A stretch of DNA of 64,000 nucleotides from JADJPF01 sp964492845 (GTDB taxonomy: Bacteria > Acidobacteriota > Blastocatellia > Chloracidobacteriales > JADJPF01). Under the pieces are notes generated by a model. That model saw only the letters and a list, made by a program, of their open reading frames with translations. It was not told the origin of the DNA and ran no database searches. The DNA lies in NCBI GenBank assembly GCA_964492845.1, contig CAZBMZ010000031.1, positions 1 through 64,000 on the forward strand, read 5' to 3'. Position 1 is the stretch's first letter. Every line of letters starts with the position of its first letter. Position numbers and translations under genes: made by a program. Positions 26,200-35,768 of this stretch are shown piece by piece.

Positions 26200-26291
26200 A
26201 ATTTAAGTCAAGAGACATTTTGCAAGATTGCAAAATAATTAATTTCAATAGGTTAAAGCAAAAACTAATCTCTAAAACATTGATACTAAGA

Positions 26292-26336
26292 AATAAAGCC
26301 ACTAGAGAATAAATTTAATTTTCTAGTGGCTTTATT
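26292..26336. terminator. Hairpin terminator of the coiled-coil gene
   Basis: A perfect 15-base stem: AATAAAGCCACTAGA (26292-26306) with TCTAGTGGCTTTATT (26322-26336), 15-base AT loop. On the minus strand it lies just after the stop of the 26360-27232 gene and ends GCTTTATTTCTT. The next gene leftward is the repressor, so it insulates the two. Confidence 0.85.
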
Positions 26337-26359
26337 GCTCTAACTATGTTTACTAAATA

Positions 26360-27232
26360 TTACTTAATTGATACGCCTTTACTTCTAGCGTCTCGTTGTA
26401 ATTCTTGTAGTGCTGCACCTGATTTTTGTAAATCCTCTTGAGCTTTTTGCATTTCTCTTTGTGCTTCTTCAAGGATTCTCTTTGTTTCTGGATCTGTATA
26501 ATAAGGATTTCCTACTCTGTTGCCATTATTGGAACGACCTTGTAAAGCGCGTTGTTGAGCTTCGTTAATTCGGCTTTGATAAAGCTGGATTTTGCTTTCG
26601 GCCATACGTTGCTTTTCTGATAAGTCACTATAGTTTTTAGTGTAATAAGTTGGGTTGGGTCGTCCATCTTTGTCAGTTTTAGGAATTTCTTCTTTTTTAG
26701 CTTTATAGCCAGAAGTTTCTCCTTCTTTCTTAAAACCATCAATAGATTTTTGTGTTTCATCATACTTGCTATTTAAGTTTTTTAGATTGTTTTCAGCTTG
26801 TCTAAGCTGTTCTGAAAGGGCATCAAAATCTTGTGGATTACCGCCGCCTGCACGTAATCTATTACGCATTTGTTGAACAGACAATTCAAGTTGAGTTTTT
26901 TGCTGGTCTAATTCTTTATTCTTTTTCTCTACTTCAGCATATTTCTTTTGCCAATCTTGTTCTTTTTTAGCTTGTTCGACTTTAGCAGGATCTTTATCGT
27001 CTTTGCCATCTTTACCGTCTTTATCATCTTTACTATCTTTATCCTTGCCTTCATCATCTTTACTTGCTAATTCTTTTTCTTTATCTTTTTCTTTATCTTT
27101 TTCTTCTGTTGTTTTAGCATCGGAACGTTGTCCAGATGGAAAATCATCATTAGTTAAAGTTTTAGATCCTTGGGCAAAAACAGGGAGACTTAGACTTAAA
27201 ATTAAACCGAGCGTTAAAATAATCCAACGCAT
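26360..27232 (-). CDS. Exported charged coiled-coil protein, function unknown
   Basis: 290 residues. A signal peptide (cleavage after VFAQ) leads to a very Lys/Asp/Glu-rich low-complexity stretch (about 40-90, repeats of KDxKDGKDGKDD type), then long coiled coils (about 90-170 and 205-285) with Gln-rich heptads. A strong GGAGG sits 6 bases before the ATG. No enzymatic motif is present. Similar periplasmic charged coiled-coil proteins act as scaffolds or envelope spacers, but I cannot assign this one. The gene stands alone with its own terminator (26292-26336). Confidence 0.8.
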   Translation of the reverse strand: MRWIILTLGLILSLSLPVFAQGSKTLTNDDFPSGQRSDAKTTEEKDKEKDKEKELASKDDEGKDKDSKDDKDGKDGKDDKDPAKVEQAKKEQDWQKKYAEVEKKNKELDQQKTQLELSVQQMRNRLRAGGGNPQDFDALSEQLRQAENNLKNLNSKYDETQKSIDGFKKEGETSGYKAKKEEIPKTDKDGRPNPTYYTKNYSDLSEKQRMAESKIQLYQSRINEAQQRALQGRSNNGNRVGNPYYTDPETKRILEEAQREMQKAQEDLQKSGAALQELQRDARSKGVSIK

Positions 27233-27478
27233 GACTTACCTCCTAGAATAAAAACCCTTAAATTGAATTTTTTGTGTAAACTCGATACTACTAAATTAAA
27301 CCAAATTTTGCAAGTCTTGAAGTTACTTGATTTTAGTAGCACTTGGATTACTAGCAGAGTTAATTAGTTTGCTAGTAAAACTAATTAAGAGCTAAGAGAG
27401 TTTCTTTGCTTTGCTATTCAAAAAAGAAAAAACTAGCTATATTCTCCAAGTTTTAATCTATACAAAGCGGGATGTTTT

Positions 27479-28315
27479 ATGGAAAATTTTATTGATGAAG
27501 CCAAGATTGCTAAAAAAATTGCTTTAGAGGCAGGAAAACTTTTACTAGAGTATTATTCCAAAGACCTAATAGTTAACTTAAAACCAGGAGATGAGCCTGT
27601 TACTATTGCTGATCAAACTGTAAGCGAGTTTATTCTTAAAGAATTAGCTAAAGAATTTCCACAGGACTTATTAGTCTCAGAAGAATCCCCTGATAGTGTG
27701 GAGCGTCTTAAATCAGAACGATTTTGGCTAATTGATCCATTAGATGGGACAAAGGAATTTTTAGCTCGTAACGGGGAATTTTCTGTAATGATTGGATTAG
27801 TAGTAAACAAACAAGCTGTTGCTGGAGCAGTTTATCAGCCTACAGAAGATCGTCTTTGGTGGGGAACTTGCAGAGAATCTTATCTAAACAATGCTGAGGG
27901 AGAAAAAAGCTTAAAGGTTTCAGATATAAATGATTTTCCAGGAATGCGAACTGTTGTTAGCCGTTCTCATCGAGGCGGAAAACTAGCAGACATACTTAAA
28001 CATTTTGGAATTATACAAGAAATAATTTCAGGTAGTGGAGGAATCAAGCTAGGTTTAATTTCTAGTGCTGATGCAGAACTTATGTTTAGCCCATCACCCG
28101 GCTATAAACTTTGGGATTTATGCGCACCTGAAGCCATCTTAAATGGTGCTGGGGGCAAAGTAACCGACTTTACTGGCTCGCCAATAGATTATAGGGCCAA
28201 GGAAGTAAATATTTATAATGGAATTTTTGCTAGTAATAACACAAAACATGCAGAGATAGTCAACGATCTTGTCAAACTAGTTTCTTTGCCATTTAAGTTT
28301 GAGAAAAAACATTAA
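27479..28315 (+). CDS. cysQ: CysQ-type 3'(2'),5'-bisphosphate nucleotidase / inositol phosphatase family
   Basis: 278 residues of the inositol monophosphatase fold. Metal-binding residues are present: E68-E69 in VSEES, then D86-P-L-D89-G-T in LIDPLDGTKEF, and the C-terminal WDLCAPEAIL motif. DPLDGTKEF with the following RNGEFSVMIGLV is characteristic of CysQ, which hydrolyses 3'-phosphoadenosine 5'-phosphate to AMP during sulfate assimilation. No sulfate genes are nearby, so the substrate is inferred from the motif. Length fits the family (about 250-280). Upstream is a 246-base spacer without recognised features. Confidence 0.88.
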   Translation: MENFIDEAKIAKKIALEAGKLLLEYYSKDLIVNLKPGDEPVTIADQTVSEFILKELAKEFPQDLLVSEESPDSVERLKSERFWLIDPLDGTKEFLARNGEFSVMIGLVVNKQAVAGAVYQPTEDRLWWGTCRESYLNNAEGEKSLKVSDINDFPGMRTVVSRSHRGGKLADILKHFGIIQEIISGSGGIKLGLISSADAELMFSPSPGYKLWDLCAPEAILNGAGGKVTDFTGSPIDYRAKEVNIYNGIFASNNTKHAEIVNDLVKLVSLPFKFEKKH

Positions 28316-28514
28316 AATTTTGCTAGCTTTACTAATTTTGGGAAAAGAAATTTTCAAAAACGGACACTTCAAAAACTAACTAACTTTATAGCTAATTAGT
28401 TAAAGGAACACTAAAGCTAATAATTACAATAAGTTAGATAAAATGGCTATGTTTGGCATAGTAACTGCTAATTATGCCAAATATAGTTACCTTAAAATCT
28501 AAGAAGGAAGATTT

Positions 28515-29702
28515 ATGTCACACACTAGGCGTAATTTCTTAAAAAATTCTGTTCTTGCTGGAGGTGCTGCTATTGTTGGAGCAAAATCATCTCTAGGACA
28601 AGAAGCCAGCCAAGCAGCGAATAAAATTAGTCCAAGTCAACCTACAAAAACAGAATCCACAAGTAAGACACAAACTAATGTAAAGCCCTTAAAAATTTTA
28701 ATTCTAGGTGGTACAGGCTTAATAGGCCCTTATCAAGTTCAATATGCTTTAGATCGTGGGCATAAAGTTACTTTATTTAATCGTGGTAAAACCAGACCTG
28801 GTTTATTTCCCCAAGTTGAACATCTTCAAGGGGATCGCAATACAGGTGACTTAAAATCACTTCAAGGGCGAGAATGGGATGTAGTAATTGATAATCCCAC
28901 AACAAAGCCTTCTTGGGTGAGAGATGCTGTTGCTGTGTTAAAAAATTCTACTAAGCAGTATGTATTTATTTCTACAATTTCGGTTTATGCAGATGCTAGT
29001 AAAGTGGGGATGGATGAAACTGCTGAGCTTGCTACAACAAAAGATCCTGAACCAGAAAAAAATGTTCTGCCAAACTATGGCCCGCTAAAAGCAATGTCTG
29101 AAGCTGAAGCTGAAAAGGGTTTTCCGGGTCGCACTACCATCATTCGCCCAGGTTTAATAGTTGGGCCCGGGGATTATTCAGACAGATTTTCTTATTGGCC
29201 TCTAAGAATTGACCGAGGAGGAGAAATTCTTGCTCCAGGCGATCCTACTGATCCAGTCCAAATTGTTGATGCTCGTGATTTGGGCGAATGGTGCATTAGA
29301 ATGGTTGAGGATGGAAACGTAGGTATTTATAACGCTGTTGGGCCTAAAACAAAGCTTTCTATAGCTGAAATGCTTTATGGTATTAAGGCAGTAACTACAG
29401 CAGACGTTAAGTTTACCTGGGTTGATGCCAACTTTTTAGAACAACATAAAGTTCAACCTTGGTCTGATATGCCTGTTTGGGTGCCTCCAATTGGTGAATA
29501 TAAAGGCTTTGCACAAGTAAATATTTCTAAAGCTATCAACAAGGGTCTAACTTTTCGTCCTTTAGCTGTTACTGCCAAAGATACTTTGGACTGGTTTAAG
29601 GCTTTGCCAGCAGATAGACAAGCTAAACTTCGCTCAGGAATAGACCCAAAACGAGAAACCGAGGTACTACTAGCCTGGAATACTCGAAATGATAAAAAGT
29701 AG
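28515..29702 (+). CDS. Tat-exported NAD-dependent epimerase/reductase-like protein
   Basis: 395 residues. The N-terminus MSHTRRNFLKNSVLAGGAAI is a twin-arginine signal, so the protein folds with cofactor before export. After a Ser/Thr/Lys linker an extended-SDR Rossmann domain starts near residue 59 (KILILGGTGLIGPYQVQYAL). NYGPLK provides the YxxxK catalytic pair, and STISVYAD the usual Ser. The rest follows the plant-type isoflavone reductase/epimerase layout (PGLIVGPGDYSDRFSYW). Substrate unknown. GAAGGAAG precedes the ATG. A long hairpin lies downstream. Confidence 0.88.
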   Translation: MSHTRRNFLKNSVLAGGAAIVGAKSSLGQEASQAANKISPSQPTKTESTSKTQTNVKPLKILILGGTGLIGPYQVQYALDRGHKVTLFNRGKTRPGLFPQVEHLQGDRNTGDLKSLQGREWDVVIDNPTTKPSWVRDAVAVLKNSTKQYVFISTISVYADASKVGMDETAELATTKDPEPEKNVLPNYGPLKAMSEAEAEKGFPGRTTIIRPGLIVGPGDYSDRFSYWPLRIDRGGEILAPGDPTDPVQIVDARDLGEWCIRMVEDGNVGIYNAVGPKTKLSIAEMLYGIKAVTTADVKFTWVDANFLEQHKVQPWSDMPVWVPPIGEYKGFAQVNISKAINKGLTFRPLAVTAKDTLDWFKALPADRQAKLRSGIDPKRETEVLLAWNTRNDKK

Positions 29703-29741
29703 CCTTCTCCTAACCTAAAACATCACATTTAGTAGCTTTGA

Positions 29742-29791
29742 TGGCTATACATATAATTAATCAAGTAATGTTGATTTAATATGTATAGCCA
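29742..29791 (+). terminator. Long perfect hairpin after the epimerase gene
   Basis: TGGCTATACATAT (29742-29754) pairs with ATATGTATAGCCA (29779-29791), and AATCAA/TTGATT inside the loop extend the stem. The 3' side reads CTTTTCTTA, a poor T-tract. It is the last thing before the next gene (29829), so terminator or palindromic repeat. Confidence 0.65.
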
Positions 29792-29828
29792 CTTTTCTTA
29801 CCCAAAATACTAACCAAATACAACACTT

Positions 29829-31196
29829 ATGGAAACAGAAGTAGCTGAAATAACAGCCATAGACAAAATAAGTAAATTAAGTGCTTTTACTAGTTTTCTA
29901 CAAAAAATAGTTAATGTTACTCAAGAAGAAATTAAGCCCTTACTGCTTGCTTGTGGATATTTTTTCTTTCTTCTAAGCAGCTATTTTATTTTAAGGCCAA
30001 TTCGAGATGAAATTGGTGCTGCAAATGGTATTGGAAACTTGCCTTGGTTATTTACTGGAACATTAGTAGCTACACTAGTAGCAAGCCCTATTTTTTCAAG
30101 CTTAGTAACTAAGTTTCCTGTAAAAAAGTTTATTACTTATACTTATCTTTTTTTTACAACTAATATAGCTATTTTTTATTTACTTTTTAGCTTTTTACCA
30201 GAAAAAAAAGCTTTTTGGGTTGGATGTGTTTTTTTTGTTTGGATTAGTGTTTTTAATCTTTTTGTAGTGTCCATTTTTTGGGCATTTATGGCAGATATTT
30301 TTAGTTTCTCTCAAGGCAAAAGACTATTTGGCTTTATTGCTGGTGGTGGAACACTTGGATCATTATTTGGATCATTATTAACAGTTTTTTTAGCTACAAG
30401 AATTAATACTATAAATTTATTTTTAATTTCATTACTGCTTTTATTACTAGGTTTATTTTGTGTTCAAATTTTCCCTACAAATTTTCAAAAAACTTCTGAT
30501 AAAGAAGAAGATTCTAGCAAATCAGAGGACGATCCAAAATTTACTAAACAACCAATAGGCGGCAATGTTTTAGCAGGAATTAGTCATACAGCTAAATCCA
30601 CTTATTTGTTAGGCATTTGCTGTTATATTTTCCTTTTTACCATTGGGTCAACATTTCTTTATTTTCAGCAAACGCATATTGTTGCAACAGAATTTCAATC
30701 ACGAGGCGATAGACAAGCTTTTTTAGCTAAACTTGATCTAGTCGTAAATTCACTAACAGTTTTAGCTCAATTTTTCTTTACAGGCCGATTTATTCAGCGT
30801 TTTGGCATTGGTTTAGCTTTAATTCTCGTACCGACTTTAAGCATTTTAGGTTTTACAGGCTTGGCTCTTATGCCAATGGTTCCAATTTTTGCAGGCTTTC
30901 AAGTAATGCGACGTAGCAGCAATTATGCAATTTCTGGAACTGTGCGAGAGGTACTTTTTACTGTTGTTCAACGAGAAGACAAATATAAAGCTAAAAATTT
31001 TATAGATACTTTTATTTATCGAACAGGCGATCAAGTAGGGGCTTGGTCAAACGCGCTACTTGCTTGGGTGGGACTAGGTTTAACAGGTATTGCTTGGGTA
31101 GGCGTTCCTATTTCTATCTTATGGTTAATGCTAGGTTTATGGCTAGGCTGGAAGCAAGCCCAGTTAGCAAAAAACCTAGCAAAAAGTAACTTGTAA
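29829..31196 (+). CDS. Tlc-like nucleotide/MFS transporter
   Basis: 455 residues, about twelve membrane helices. The first helix region (LLLACGYFFFLLSSYFILRPIRDEIG) has the YxILRPLRD signature of the ATP/ADP translocase (Tlc, Npt) family. FMADIFSFSQGKRLFGFIAGG and LGSLFGSLL are typical of the same group. True obligate intracellular bacteria use Tlc to import host ATP, but free-living bacteria carry relatives of unknown substrate. A charged cytoplasmic loop lies at about 225-245. There is no ribosome site match of note. The gene converges on the twin ABC operon, with only 6 bases between stop codons. Confidence 0.8.
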   Translation: METEVAEITAIDKISKLSAFTSFLQKIVNVTQEEIKPLLLACGYFFFLLSSYFILRPIRDEIGAANGIGNLPWLFTGTLVATLVASPIFSSLVTKFPVKKFITYTYLFFTTNIAIFYLLFSFLPEKKAFWVGCVFFVWISVFNLFVVSIFWAFMADIFSFSQGKRLFGFIAGGGTLGSLFGSLLTVFLATRINTINLFLISLLLLLLGLFCVQIFPTNFQKTSDKEEDSSKSEDDPKFTKQPIGGNVLAGISHTAKSTYLLGICCYIFLFTIGSTFLYFQQTHIVATEFQSRGDRQAFLAKLDLVVNSLTVLAQFFFTGRFIQRFGIGLALILVPTLSILGFTGLALMPMVPIFAGFQVMRRSSNYAISGTVREVLFTVVQREDKYKAKNFIDTFIYRTGDQVGAWSNALLAWVGLGLTGIAWVGVPISILWLMLGLWLGWKQAQLAKNLAKSNL

Positions 31197-31202
31197 AACT
31201 AT

Positions 31203-32069
31203 CTATTCATTACCATAGCTAATTTCCATTTTACGAACCTTTAGACAAGCAACAATTAATACAAAAGCAGTTAAAAGCAGCATACTAGGGATTGCAATCC
31301 AGGGCGATGCAGGTTCAGCCACAATTGCATAAGGCCCGACAGACAATTTTATTGGCGTAAGTGATTGCAAATAAAAAATAATAGATAATTTTTTTAGTAT
31401 TGGTGGAAGTAGAAAATTAATCATTTCCCAACCATATAGAAATACTGCTGGAATAATTGGGTTACGGAAAAATAGCCCAAAAAGCAAAAATATTGACCCA
31501 TAACCAATGCAGCCTAAAACAGTAATTCCAATGTAGGCTAGGGCTTGGCTAAGTCCTGGGCCTTCAAAAAAATATTGCATCCCTGCTTCATAGCCGCGTG
31601 GAGTGTAGATAAAAAATAAAGAAATTGCTGTAACTATACTAAATAATGTACTAGAAATTACTACAGCAGAAAAATACTTTGCTACAACTAAAAGTTCTCG
31701 GCGCACAGGAGTTAAAAAATAATAGTGGAGGCTTTTATCCATAACTTCAGCACGAAAAAGATTAATAAATAGCCAGCTACAACCAAAAAATAGAATGACT
31801 CTTAAACTAAGTGCTTCAAAGACTTGTGCAAATATTTGATTAAAAAACGCTTGATTGCCTATATTCTTTTTACTAAAAGGGACAAAAAGAAAAGTGCTAA
31901 AAAGCAGTACAGGAAATGAAGCTAACAAATAGAAAAAAATAGCTCGTCGATTAAAAATGTTCTTTTTTAATTCGCTACGAAAAATTGCCCAAATTTGACG
32001 ACCCCATAAACCCCAAGACGATGTTTCTTTCTCAACTTCACTAGCATAAACTTCTACTTTAGAACTCAT
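31203..32069 (-). CDS. ABC-2 type transporter permease (second unit)
   Basis: 288 residues, about six membrane helices (near 38-60, 92-112, 140-165, 180-205, 215-235 and 260-282), the layout of ABC-2 permeases. It is the last gene of a four-gene minus-strand operon and starts 4 bases after the stop of the preceding ATPase gene. That ATPase probably energises it. Substrate unknown. Its partner permease (33014-33874) is not closely related in sequence. Confidence 0.9.
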   Translation of the reverse strand: MSSKVEVYASEVEKETSSWGLWGRQIWAIFRSELKKNIFNRRAIFFYLLASFPVLLFSTFLFVPFSKKNIGNQAFFNQIFAQVFEALSLRVILFFGCSWLFINLFRAEVMDKSLHYYFLTPVRRELLVVAKYFSAVVISSTLFSIVTAISLFFIYTPRGYEAGMQYFFEGPGLSQALAYIGITVLGCIGYGSIFLLFGLFFRNPIIPAVFLYGWEMINFLLPPILKKLSIIFYLQSLTPIKLSVGPYAIVAEPASPWIAIPSMLLLTAFVLIVACLKVRKMEISYGNE

Positions 32070-32073
32070 TTTC

Positions 32074-33000
32074 TTAGCTCCCTTCAGACCCTATTAAATA
32101 TTGGTAGACAGCATTTAAGTCATCATCTACAGGGTGAATAGATTCAATTTTTAGCTGTTCTTCCAACACTATTTTATTAAAAACTAAGTAAAATTCTTCA
32201 GGATGAACGGTTTTAATAAATAGTCCTTGTCGGTCTTTGTGCAAGCGTGCTTCTACAATGTGATCTTGTTGGAAAACCTTGGCTGCTAGTATTGATGGAC
32301 GATCACAGCGAATTAAAATTTGTAGCGGGTGTTCCTGCATTTCGCTACGTACCCCGCGAGTGTCTCCATCAGCAACAATATAGCCATTATTAATTAAAAC
32401 AACTCTATCTGACATCATATCAACTTCATGCAAAATATGGCTAGAAATAATTAAATACATTCCTTGAGCAGATAGATCACGAAATAGCGCGATAACTTCA
32501 GCGCGTGCCATTGGATCAAGACCGTTAAGCGGTTCGTCTAAGACTAAAACTTCTGGATTATGAGCAATTGCTTGAGCAAGCCTAATACGTTGACGCATAC
32601 CTTTGCTATAGCCGTCTACTTTTCGATTTGCTGCATCAACTAAATTTACTCTAGTTAAAGCTTTGTTGGTTAGCTCAGTTGCTTCTTGACGAGGGTATCC
32701 GCTAATTTCCAGAAAAGATTGAATAAAGTTGCGTCCAGTAATTCCACGAGGAAAAGAGTCAAATTGCGCACAATAGCCAAGTTTGCGGAATAATTTTTCT
32801 GGCCGATTTGGGCTAATACCTAACACGCTAATGCTACCTTGTGTTGTTTGAAGCAGACCAGACATTAAATTCATTAGCGTTGTTTTACCTGAACCATTAG
32901 GGCCAACTAAACTAGTAATTCCACGAGAAATAGAAAGATTAATTTTATTAACGCCTAAAATCTCACCATAAAACTTGGAGACATCTTCAAAAATAATCAT
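32074..33000 (-). CDS. ABC transporter ATP-binding protein (second unit)
   Basis: 308 residues. Walker A GPNGSGKTT, signature YSKGMRQRIRLAQA, Walker B VLVLDEPLNGLDP and the H-loop SSHILHEV are all intact. It belongs to the ABC-2 (DrrA/NatA/CcmA-like) class. An extra C-terminal domain (about 215-308) follows the nucleotide-binding core. Located between two permease genes, 13 bases after the first. Probably partners the permease at 31203-32069. Confidence 0.94.
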   Translation of the reverse strand: MIIFEDVSKFYGEILGVNKINLSISRGITSLVGPNGSGKTTLMNLMSGLLQTTQGSISVLGISPNRPEKLFRKLGYCAQFDSFPRGITGRNFIQSFLEISGYPRQEATELTNKALTRVNLVDAANRKVDGYSKGMRQRIRLAQAIAHNPEVLVLDEPLNGLDPMARAEVIALFRDLSAQGMYLIISSHILHEVDMMSDRVVLINNGYIVADGDTRGVRSEMQEHPLQILIRCDRPSILAAKVFQQDHIVEARLHKDRQGLFIKTVHPEEFYLVFNKIVLEEQLKIESIHPVDDDLNAVYQYLIGSEGS

Positions 33001-33013
33001 AATCGCTAGTCTC

Positions 33014-33874
33014 CTAACTTATTATTTCGTAAGCTTTTATTTTCTTAAATAAAAGAAAACAGCAAATTGCAGCAATCACAATTAATGCTGTCCATGCCGA
33101 CCAAATCGGAAGTTCTGCACGAATTGTATGATTAAAAAGGTCTGCCCAAATAGTGCGCATTAATGAACGAGTGCTAAAAATATACATCCAAGGAGTTTCA
33201 AAAATTTCTTTTATTACAGCAGCAATTGCATTTGGAATAAAGAAAATGCCAAGTAGCGCGCCTGTTGCAGCAATACGCCATTTTACCCAAGCAGAAATAG
33301 CTTGAGAAATTAAAGCTAAAACTATAATCCATATCCAACTACCTAGCAAAATTGCTCCAGCAATACGAATGTTTTCTATTAACCAGATGGATCCTTCTAA
33401 ATAAGTTTGTAGGAAAAATAGTAACATTCCTGGAATCCAAGTTATTAGAGAAAGAAGTATAATCAGAGTCAGCATTTTCCCTAACACATAATCAAAGCGC
33501 GAAAATGGACGACATAAATAAAGTGCTAGACCATTATTGCTAACATCTTGGGCAACAAGCGGAGGGCCAATTAACATTGTTAGGAAAAAGCCAAAAGTGC
33601 TTTGTACAACAACAAAATAGTAGAAAAAGTCTAAATCTATAGGAATGACTTCTTTAAGGGGAATTCTAAGCATTTCTAGTGCTGCGGCGTTGTGGTGAAG
33701 ATAAAGAACTAGCATTGAGCCTAACGGATAAACAAAGGCGGCTACAAACATTGCTAGGAAAAGTCGGGATTGAAAAATTTCTTGATAGGCATAGCGAGGG
33801 AGAATTAAAAATCTTGACCAACTAGGCGTTGTTTCCCCTGCGTAAGGTTGATATTTTTGTTCAAATACTGCCAT
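33014..33874 (-). CDS. ABC-2 type transporter permease (first unit)
   Basis: 286 residues with about six membrane helices (near 38-62, 88-110, 130-150, 170-195, 205-225 and 260-278). The start codon overlaps the stop of the upstream ATPase gene (TAATG), so translation is coupled. The periplasmic or cytoplasmic loops have no recognisable domain. It forms the first ATPase-permease pair of the operon. Confidence 0.9.
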   Translation of the reverse strand: MAVFEQKYQPYAGETTPSWSRFLILPRYAYQEIFQSRLFLAMFVAAFVYPLGSMLVLYLHHNAAALEMLRIPLKEVIPIDLDFFYYFVVVQSTFGFFLTMLIGPPLVAQDVSNNGLALYLCRPFSRFDYVLGKMLTLIILLSLITWIPGMLLFFLQTYLEGSIWLIENIRIAGAILLGSWIWIIVLALISQAISAWVKWRIAATGALLGIFFIPNAIAAVIKEIFETPWMYIFSTRSLMRTIWADLFNHTIRAELPIWSAWTALIVIAAICCFLLFKKIKAYEIIS

Positions 33875-34791
33875 TATTTTTCCTCCATAGCTTTGAGGAA
33901 GATATCTTCTAATGAATCTCGCTTAAAGTTTAATCGGCGAATTTGCAGTTGATGTTTTTCTGCTGCTTTATAAAGATGTGCTACTTCTACGCCATCTTGA
34001 AGAATTACTTTAATTCGTTTTTCACCTATTAAAGCATATTCGCAACCAAGTTCAGCGACAGACTCAGCAAAAGCTAAGTTATTGCCTACAGTTTCCATTT
34101 CTAAAAACTTTCGGTTAGATTTGCGCTCTGCTTCTAAATCACAATATACGGCAACACGTCCATCTTTTAGAATTAAGATTTCTTCACAAGATTCTTCAAC
34201 ATCTTTAAGTAAATGGGAAGAAAGCAAGATATTTACTTGATTTGTATCTCGGATGTCACGGATTAATTTTAGCATTCGTTGGCGTGTTGGCGGGTCAAGT
34301 CCATTAGTCGGCTCGTCTAAGATAAGTAGCTTAGGCCCGTGTACAATGGCTTGAGCTAGTTTTGCTAATTGCTTCATTCCTAATGAGTAAGTGTCAATTG
34401 AACGATAGCGGGCCTCTCCTAAACCTACAAAAAACAATGCTTCGTGAGCGCGTTCAAGTGCAATATTTGGAGGTAGTCCAGAAAGTTCTCCCATCATTTT
34501 GACAAAATTTACACAACTCATTCCAGCAATAAACGAGTCTCTTTCAGGCATATAACCAATAAGGCTACGTATTTTTCTTACTGCAACTCGGATATCTTCT
34601 CCAAAAATCCTAGCACTTCCTTGATTTATAGGATAAAAACCCAATAAAGTATGAATCAAGGTTGTTTTACCAGCACCATTTGGGCCAAGAAGTCCAATTG
34701 CACGGCCTGTAAGTTGAACTTGGAGATTTTTTAGAATGGGGCGTTTTCCTAAAGTGACGCTTAAATTATCCAAATCAATAATAGGTTGCAT
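33874..34791 (-). CDS. ABC transporter ATP-binding protein (first unit)
   Basis: 305 residues. Walker A GPNGAGKTT, signature YSLGMKQLAKLAQA, Walker B LLILDEPTNGLDP and H-loop SSHLLKDV are intact. Its C-terminal extension (about 220-305) resembles that of CcmA/NosF-type ABC-2 ATPases. First gene of the four-gene operon, preceded by about 200 AT-rich bases before the LolA-like gene (34992). Confidence 0.94.
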   Translation of the reverse strand: MQPIIDLDNLSVTLGKRPILKNLQVQLTGRAIGLLGPNGAGKTTLIHTLLGFYPINQGSARIFGEDIRVAVRKIRSLIGYMPERDSFIAGMSCVNFVKMMGELSGLPPNIALERAHEALFFVGLGEARYRSIDTYSLGMKQLAKLAQAIVHGPKLLILDEPTNGLDPPTRQRMLKLIRDIRDTNQVNILLSSHLLKDVEESCEEILILKDGRVAVYCDLEAERKSNRKFLEMETVGNNLAFAESVAELGCEYALIGEKRIKVILQDGVEVAHLYKAAEKHQLQIRRLNFKRDSLEDIFLKAMEEK

Positions 34792-34991
34792 AGATTGGCT
34801 TTCACAAAATTATAGTAATGCAATAACTCTATAACGGTTAAGGTTCTTAAATATTAACTAAACTTTAAAAATTTTTTGAAATTTAGTTTTACAATCAAAA
34901 ATAGGCTTTTTATTATTTTCTTAAATCAGAATAAAGATAAAGTATCATCTAGTGTTTTTGCTTAAACTAAGTTCTAGTTTTGTTAACCTTT

Positions 34992-35768
34992 TTAATTATT
35001 CTTTTCTAGCTTTTTTTCCTCAAATGTTGGGCTATTGATAACAATTTTGGTAAAGTCAAATTTATAAATTTTTCCACTTTGGTTTATGTCCAAATGGTGT
35101 GGCAATTGTAAATTTGCTACTTGTCTCCAATCAGAAAATAGTATTTTTATAATTTCTTTTTTGTCATCAGAGTTTTGTATATGTAATCCACTCAACAATT
35201 TAGTATCAACATCAAAAAATAGCCAGCATTCTTGATTTAATGCGTCTTTGGTTTCTACTTGATATATTTTTTTGTTGTTTATTTCAATAATTGTCACTTT
35301 TCCAAAATCATGAAAAAAATCTTCTGGTTTTAATAGTAATTGATGAAAATAATGTCCTCTAATTATATTTACAACGGTTTTGGGCAACTTCTCTATTTTA
35401 TTTCCTAAAGTAAATCCCTCATCTTTTCCTTGTGTGATTGCTTCAAATGCCTGTGGTTTATAGTCATATACTTGCTTAAAATATCCATACCCTTTTGAAT
35501 TGGTTTGTGTTTCAGTAGTATAATTACCTTCGGGAGATTGACAGTTTGCTTTTGTAATTATATTTTCTATTCTTTTAATATATATTGCTTCTCCCAATGC
35601 TTCTACTGAATTTTTAATGATATTTATTCCTATTAAACTAGCTTCTTGTAAGTTTATTTGTTCTATACTATTTTGATTTATCTTATTTATCAAAATTTTT
35701 TCTTCTTGTCCTAGTACAGAATTAATTATTATTAATAATATTAAACAAGAAAATAATATATTTTGCAT
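34992..35768 (-). CDS. Exported LolA/RseB-like protein
   Basis: 258 residues with a signal peptide (cleavage near VLGQ). The rest is rich in beta strands and ends with VANLQLPHHLDINQSGKIY followed by FDFTKIVINSP, the closing strands common in the LolA/LolB/RseB superfamily (outer membrane lipoprotein sorting-like fold). Middle strands include KIYQVETKDALNQE and CWLFFDVDTKLLSGLHI. Family members bind lipid or lipoprotein moieties in the periplasm. No cysteine lipobox is seen. Assignment rests on pattern, not on conserved catalytic residues. It may be transcribed with the ABC operon, whose first gene lies 200 bases to the left, or alone. Confidence 0.68.
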   Translation of the reverse strand: MQNILFSCLILLIIINSVLGQEEKILINKINQNSIEQINLQEASLIGINIIKNSVEALGEAIYIKRIENIITKANCQSPEGNYTTETQTNSKGYGYFKQVYDYKPQAFEAITQGKDEGFTLGNKIEKLPKTVVNIIRGHYFHQLLLKPEDFFHDFGKVTIIEINNKKIYQVETKDALNQECWLFFDVDTKLLSGLHIQNSDDKKEIIKILFSDWRQVANLQLPHHLDINQSGKIYKFDFTKIVINSPTFEEKKLEKNN

